A DNA stretch of 8,531 nucleotides, from the NCBI GenBank assembly GCA_902784015.1, contig CACZTC010000131.1, positions 1 through 8,531 on the forward strand, read 5' to 3'. The notes below the pieces were generated by a model. It had not been told where the DNA came from and did no database searches. It saw only the letters and a program-made list of their open reading frames with translations. This document shows, in pieces, positions 4,800 to 8,531 of this stretch (positions within the stretch are counted from its first letter, which is position 1; each line of letters begins with the position of its first letter). The translations under genes and the position numbers were made by a program. Origin of the DNA: an uncultured Erysipelotrichaceae bacterium (lineage in GTDB: Bacteria > Bacillota_I > Bacilli_A > Erysipelotrichales > Erysipelotrichaceae).

Positions 4800-7700
4800 A
4801 TGGAAAACGCTAGAAAAGAAATTAATAAAAGAATTTCTAAGAACAAGTTAGCCAGAAGAATGCGCACTCTAGTATGTCTTTTATCTGTAGTTGTTCTTTT
4901 TATCACTTCTTTCTCTTTAACAAAACAAGGTATTACTTTAAGTGCACAATTAATATGTGAAAAAGAAGAACATACACATAGCGGTGAATGTTATGAATTA
5001 GTTGAGACATTAGTTTGTGAAGAAGATCATGAACATACAGAAGAATGTTATTCAAGTGAATTAGTTTTAATATGTGAAAAAGAAGAACATATTCATTTAG
5101 ATGCTTGTTATGAAAATGAAGTAGTTGAAGAAGAAGTAGAAGTAATCGAAGTTGAAGAAGAAGCTACTCCAACTACAGATGAAGAAGAAGTTGAAGAAGT
5201 AGAAGAAATAATTGAAGTAGTAAAAGTAGAAGCAAAAACAGTTAAGACTAAAGCTGCATTAAGATCTGCTCAATTACAAGGTGATAATTATGTTGTTAAA
5301 TCATGGGACGACCTTAAAGCTTTAATTAAAGATGGAACATATGAAGATGGAACAACAACTGCAACAACATTAAATATAGTTGTAGATGGCACTATTGGTG
5401 CTAATAGTACAATTACAATACCTAGTGGTAAGACAATCAACCTAAGTGGAACAAATAATGGAATTATTTATGTTGATGGTTCTGAAGATGTAACAATAAG
5501 TGATGGAATGTTCTTGGTAAATGGCGGAACATTAAATATCGAAAACTTAACACTAAGTGGCCAATTAGCTACATATACTCCTGGTACTGGTGGGGATTGT
5601 AGTAAAGATTTAACATATTCTGGTGCTGCTGTTATTGGTGAGGAACTATCTGATAAAACAAAAGCATTCAGCCTTGGTAATAAGCAGTTATATCATCTTT
5701 CTGTAGATGCTGTGAAAAAAATAACAACAACTACTAGCAAATATCCGCTTTATCTTAAAAAGGTTAGCGATGGTGAATTTGGAGAACTTGTTACAGATGA
5801 AGTGTATTACATGTTCTACAACGATACAGGTACGAAGTATTGGGTAAGATTAAATGGTGGAGGATATGATTTCTGGCAGGGTACATATGATACTATGATC
5901 GGAAAGTCTGAGACTGATTTAAATAAATTTAAGTGGAAATTCAACAGCGCTGGCGTCTTGGAAAATGTTAGTGATAATGGTAATTATATTCTTTATGCAG
6001 ATTCAGAAGGAAATATATCTGTTACAACTAAAACAGAAAGTGGTTGTACACCTTCGGCAAATCCTACATCAGGAACATGGACTCCAGTTGCTAACTCTAC
6101 AATTAATGATGTAGTTTCAGATAATACAAAAGGATTCTTCTTTGCAATCGACAAGAGTGAAAATAATACTGGTACTGTAAATCTTAATGACGGCACAGTT
6201 ATTAAAGATATGAAGTATACAGGTGATAAAAAGGATATTTCTCCAATATGGGTTAATGGTGGTGCCTTGACGATCAATGGTACTGCTAAGATTGAAAATA
6301 ACTATGGTGGAAAAATGCCTAAGAATAGAGAAGACGGCGACTTAACATATCAAGATGTTGTTGATACAGCAACTAGACATAATGATAAATCTTATGACAT
6401 AAACTGGGGTGGTATGTCATACCGTGCTGATCAAGATGATCCAACAAATCATGCTGCAGGTGCTATATTAATTGAAAATAGCGGATCAGTTGTAATGAAT
6501 AACGGTACAATTGGTGGCGATAAGGGTAATACAGGTATCGCTGGTGCTGTTTATATCAATAATGGTACATTCACACAAAATGGTGGAACAATTAAATCTA
6601 ATCATTCTTATAAAGGCGCTGTAGTAGTTGATGGCGTAAATAGTAAATATAATTTTAATAAAGGTTTTATAGATGGTAATGATGCGGCTTATTTAGGTGC
6701 TGGTATCACAGCTATTGATGAAGGTCAGGTAGTTGTTGGTGTAGCAAGTGATGATGCTTGTGCAGCCGATAGTGCTCAAAGACCACAAATTATCAACAAC
6801 AAAACAATTCACCAAGGTGGTGGTATATATGTTCACTCTAATAACGTGACATTAAATAACGCTAATATTGCAAATAACGTTGCTCACTTAATGGGTGGTG
6901 GTATATACGTATATGGTGGAGATCAGAATGCTAATGATGCAAACTCTATCCTAGTAGTAAACAATACTTACGTTACAAACAATACAGCAGGAAGCCAAGC
7001 TAGTGCATTTACAGACTCAAGTGTAAGTACTTATGATTATTTAGCTGGTTTTGATGACATGTATTCTAGCAGAGATGATTCTGCAGGTGTTCGTAACTAC
7101 GGTGAAGGTGGCGGTATTTGGCTATGTACATATGGTTCAGTTGTCATGGATGGTGATGAATTACACCTTTGGGGTAACTATAATAAAAAAGGCATGATGG
7201 GAAAAGATTTCTACAAACATGCTAAAGGTTCTCAACATGGTGTAATAGTAGAGTTTGATACAAGTAGTAATGATGCTTATCAAACAAATTCTGGTGATAC
7301 ATTCGCTTATCCAAGAGTTAACGGAGAAATAAATCCTGGCTTTTCACCAATTACTGGAAGATTAGGACTTGAAAATACAACATCTGCTTATAGTACTTCA
7401 AATCTGGATTGTAATACAGTAATTATCCAAGGCAATGCTGCTGGTTATGCAGGTGGTGGTCTAGGTGTTAACGGTATCCTATCTTATAGAAAACTTACAG
7501 ATGAAGAATTCTATCGTCCTGAATTCTCATTCACAAAGAATTGGAAGAATGCAGATGGTACCGTAATATCAACAACTGATAAATCAGCTACATTTGAAGT
7601 AAAAGTTTATGATCTAGAAGTTAGTGAAACAGAGCCAGTTAAGACATATGGTAATCAAGCTGGATATCAAATTTCACAAGATGTATTAACAGCAAATCCA

Positions 7701-8531
7701 GATGAAGGAAAGATTATTCTAAAAGATGGAGCTAATATTGTAGATGACCCTGAAGGTGCTAATAACTACGGATTCAGTGTTACAAACTGGAAGGCAACAA
7801 TTAAGCTTCCACAAATATTCGATGAAAATGGAGTTTCTATATACAAAGACTTAACAAGTAGTACTTCTACTAGTAAAGATGAATCTGAAGATTCATATTC
7901 AATCGGGGATAGGTTAAAGATTGTCATCGAAGAAAAGGGTATTACAGGTGACACAATAAGTTCTTATGACTTAAAACTAGGAGACTTAACCATTTCTAGT
8001 GGTACACCAAATGTTATTCACAATCATCAAAATGATATTAGAATAACTTTCAATACTATTTCGATAGAAACATCACTAACTAACACAAAACAAGACGGCA
8101 AAGGACAAATTCAAATTACTAAAAAAGATAAATCTGACAATTCTGTATTAGTAAGTGATGACTTCGAATTCCAATATCGTAAAGTTACTAAATCTGGAAA
8201 TACATATTCAGAAATAAGTGGTGAAGATTGGAAGACATTCAGTAAGAATAACGGAGTTCATACAAGTGAACTACTAGATTCAAATAGTTATTATGAAGTT
8301 AAAGAATCTGCTACAGCTACTGGCTATACTGGTTTAGGTGAAGGAAGAGTATATGTATATGTGAATCAACTAGGTGAAGTTACAATCGATTCACAAAGCA
8401 ATACTGACAACAATGTAACTAACGTTGCTACAACAGATCTCACTGGTGATCAAAATGGTCAATTAATTACATTCGATGTATACAATAAACCTGAAATTGG
8501 ATTAGAAATAATCAAGGTAAATGAAAATGGT
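4800..8531 (+). CDS. Large secreted surface protein/adhesin with beta-helix stalk and CnaB-like domains (3' end outside the window)
   Basis: The frame is open for 1244 residues to the window edge. ATG 4800 has AAAGGA (4787-4792) seven bases upstream. An in-frame ATG at 4752 has no such site. Residues 1-48 are a signal peptide: a Lys/Arg-rich start, a hydrophobic core (24-40) and likely cleavage after LSA. Residues 53-104 hold three Cys/His repeats (C-x4-H-x-H-x4-C-Y). Residues 105-147 are a highly acidic linker. Residues 163-890 are rich in Gly/Asn/Thr with recurring turns such as NGGTLNIENLTLSG, GALTINGTAKIENN and GGGIYV, as in right-handed parallel beta-helices. Residues 900-1100 form one or two beta-sandwich-like domains. 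From about 1102 there is a CnaB/SpaA-like domain (QITKKDK ... YYEVKES ... DVYNKP) with the Lys, Glu and Asn expected for an internal isopeptide bond, and a second begins at 1233. A C-terminal sortase signal is expected but not seen. The ligand is unknown. Confidence 0.88.
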   Translation, partial: MENARKEINKRISKNKLARRMRTLVCLLSVVVLFITSFSLTKQGITLSAQLICEKEEHTHSGECYELVETLVCEEDHEHTEECYSSELVLICEKEEHIHLDACYENEVVEEEVEVIEVEEEATPTTDEEEVEEVEEIIEVVKVEAKTVKTKAALRSAQLQGDNYVVKSWDDLKALIKDGTYEDGTTTATTLNIVVDGTIGANSTITIPSGKTINLSGTNNGIIYVDGSEDVTISDGMFLVNGGTLNIENLTLSGQLATYTPGTGGDCSKDLTYSGAAVIGEELSDKTKAFSLGNKQLYHLSVDAVKKITTTTSKYPLYLKKVSDGEFGELVTDEVYYMFYNDTGTKYWVRLNGGGYDFWQGTYDTMIGKSETDLNKFKWKFNSAGVLENVSDNGNYILYADSEGNISVTTKTESGCTPSANPTSGTWTPVANSTINDVVSDNTKGFFFAIDKSENNTGTVNLNDGTVIKDMKYTGDKKDISPIWVNGGALTINGTAKIENNYGGKMPKNREDGDLTYQDVVDTATRHNDKSYDINWGGMSYRADQDDPTNHAAGAILIENSGSVVMNNGTIGGDKGNTGIAGAVYINNGTFTQNGGTIKSNHSYKGAVVVDGVNSKYNFNKGFIDGNDAAYLGAGITAIDEGQVVVGVASDDACAADSAQRPQIINNKTIHQGGGIYVHSNNVTLNNANIANNVAHLMGGGIYVYGGDQNANDANSILVVNNTYVTNNTAGSQASAFTDSSVSTYDYLAGFDDMYSSRDDSAGVRNYGEGGGIWLCTYGSVVMDGDELHLWGNYNKKGMMGKDFYKHAKGSQHGVIVEFDTSSNDAYQTNSGDTFAYPRVNGEINPGFSPITGRLGLENTTSAYSTSNLDCNTVIIQGNAAGYAGGGLGVNGILSYRKLTDEEFYRPEFSFTKNWKNADGTVISTTDKSATFEVKVYDLEVSETEPVKTYGNQAGYQISQDVLTANPDEGKIILKDGANIVDDPEGANNYGFSVTNWKATIKLPQIFDENGVSIYKDLTSSTSTSKDESEDSYSIGDRLKIVIEEKGITGDTISSYDLKLGDLTISSGTPNVIHNHQNDIRITFNTISIETSLTNTKQDGKGQIQITKKDKSDNSVLVSDDFEFQYRKVTKSGNTYSEISGEDWKTFSKNNGVHTSELLDSNSYYEVKESATATGYTGLGEGRVYVYVNQLGEVTIDSQSNTDNNVTNVATTDLTGDQNGQLITFDVYNKPEIGLEIIKVNENG
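4956..5114 (+). repeat. Three tandem Cys/His protein repeats at the mature N terminus
   Basis: Repeats are CEKEEHTHSGECY (residues 53-65), CEEDHEHTEECY (73-84) and CEKEEHIHLDACY (92-104), each preceded by a short hydrophobic L(V/I)C step. The spacing is C-x4-H-x-H-x4-C-Y in the first and third, and one residue shorter before the His pair in the second. Similar elements occur near the N terminus of other Firmicutes wall-anchored proteins. Two Cys and two His per repeat could bind a metal such as zinc or form disulfides; neither is shown here. Confidence 0.75.
5658..6065 (+). other. Segment within the surface protein with different codon use, probably an inserted domain
   Basis: Residues about 287-422 interrupt the Gly/Asn-rich beta-helix pattern. 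They are rich in aromatic and Lys residues (SKYPLYLKKV, VYYMFYND, YWVRLNGGGYDFW, KFKWKF). Codons such as CTT, AGC, CAG, GTG, CCG, ACG, GAG and GTC cluster here, whereas the flanks use TTA/CTA, AGT, CAA and GTA. The beta-helix-like text resumes near residue 450. I read it as a domain gained by recombination; the exact borders are estimates. Confidence 0.5.

Noticed and set aside
4619..4906. Minus-strand open frame of 95 codons across the start of the surface-protein gene
   Set aside because: It overlaps the promoter, leader and signal-peptide region of the surface protein, and its translation is a low-complexity product of A+T-rich DNA.
5993..6277. Minus-strand open frame of 94 codons
   Set aside because: Shadow of the surface-protein coding sequence; no start signal or family-like motif.
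5440..7500. Recurring Gly/Asn-rich units as a DNA repeat array or CRISPR-like structure
   Set aside because: The recurrence is at the protein-fold level (beta-helix turns) with variable length and DNA sequence; no regular repeat-spacer pattern exists.
7766..7954. Minus-strand open frame of 62 codons
   Set aside because: Shadow inside the surface-protein gene, no ribosome binding site.

Overview
The window comes from a low-GC Gram-positive bacterium. The right two-thirds is strongly A+T-rich, with AAAGGA-type ribosome binding sites, TTGACA/TATAAT-type promoters and a large sortase-type surface protein. This fits Bacillota, perhaps Erysipelotrichia-like, but the lineage is inference and no marker gene settles it.

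Bases 1-2283 look like an accessory patch, visibly less A+T-rich and with different codon use from what follows. It starts with the last 30 codons of an unidentified gene. Next comes an AbiE-type (type IV) toxin-antitoxin remnant: an intact AbiEi antitoxin behind a promoter embedded in a perfect inverted repeat, and only a 36-codon stub of the AbiEii nucleotidyltransferase toxin. The stub is joined by an ATGA overlap to an aminoglycoside-phosphotransferase-fold kinase, so antitoxin, stub and kinase appear to form one translationally coupled operon. A start-less C-terminal fragment of another gene, probably a P-loop ATPase, follows. Imperfect direct repeats of about 35 bp (131-167 and 2192-2224) bracket this block, and each lies just downstream of a decayed or cut gene end.

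Bases 2284-2882 hold a minus-strand phd-doc toxin-antitoxin pair with its own terminator. The Doc toxin has a complete Fic/Doc catalytic motif but is split by a one-base frameshift at a seven-A run. The antitoxin frame is intact, though its start lacks a clear ribosome binding site. Both toxins in the window are therefore broken, while both antitoxin frames remain open.

Bases 2883-4622 look like ordinary chromosome: uridine phosphorylase (udp) for nucleoside salvage, a hairpin, a tRNA-Gly with anticodon CCC, and a YczE/YitT-type membrane protein.

From 4655 a TTGACA-type promoter leads into a very large secreted protein that is still open at the window edge (1244 residues visible). It has a signal peptide, three Cys/His repeats, a very acidic linker, a Gly/Asn-rich parallel beta-helix-like stalk interrupted by a segment with foreign-looking codon use, and then CnaB/SpaA-like isopeptide domains. 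It is best read as a cell-wall-anchored adhesin whose anchor lies beyond the window.
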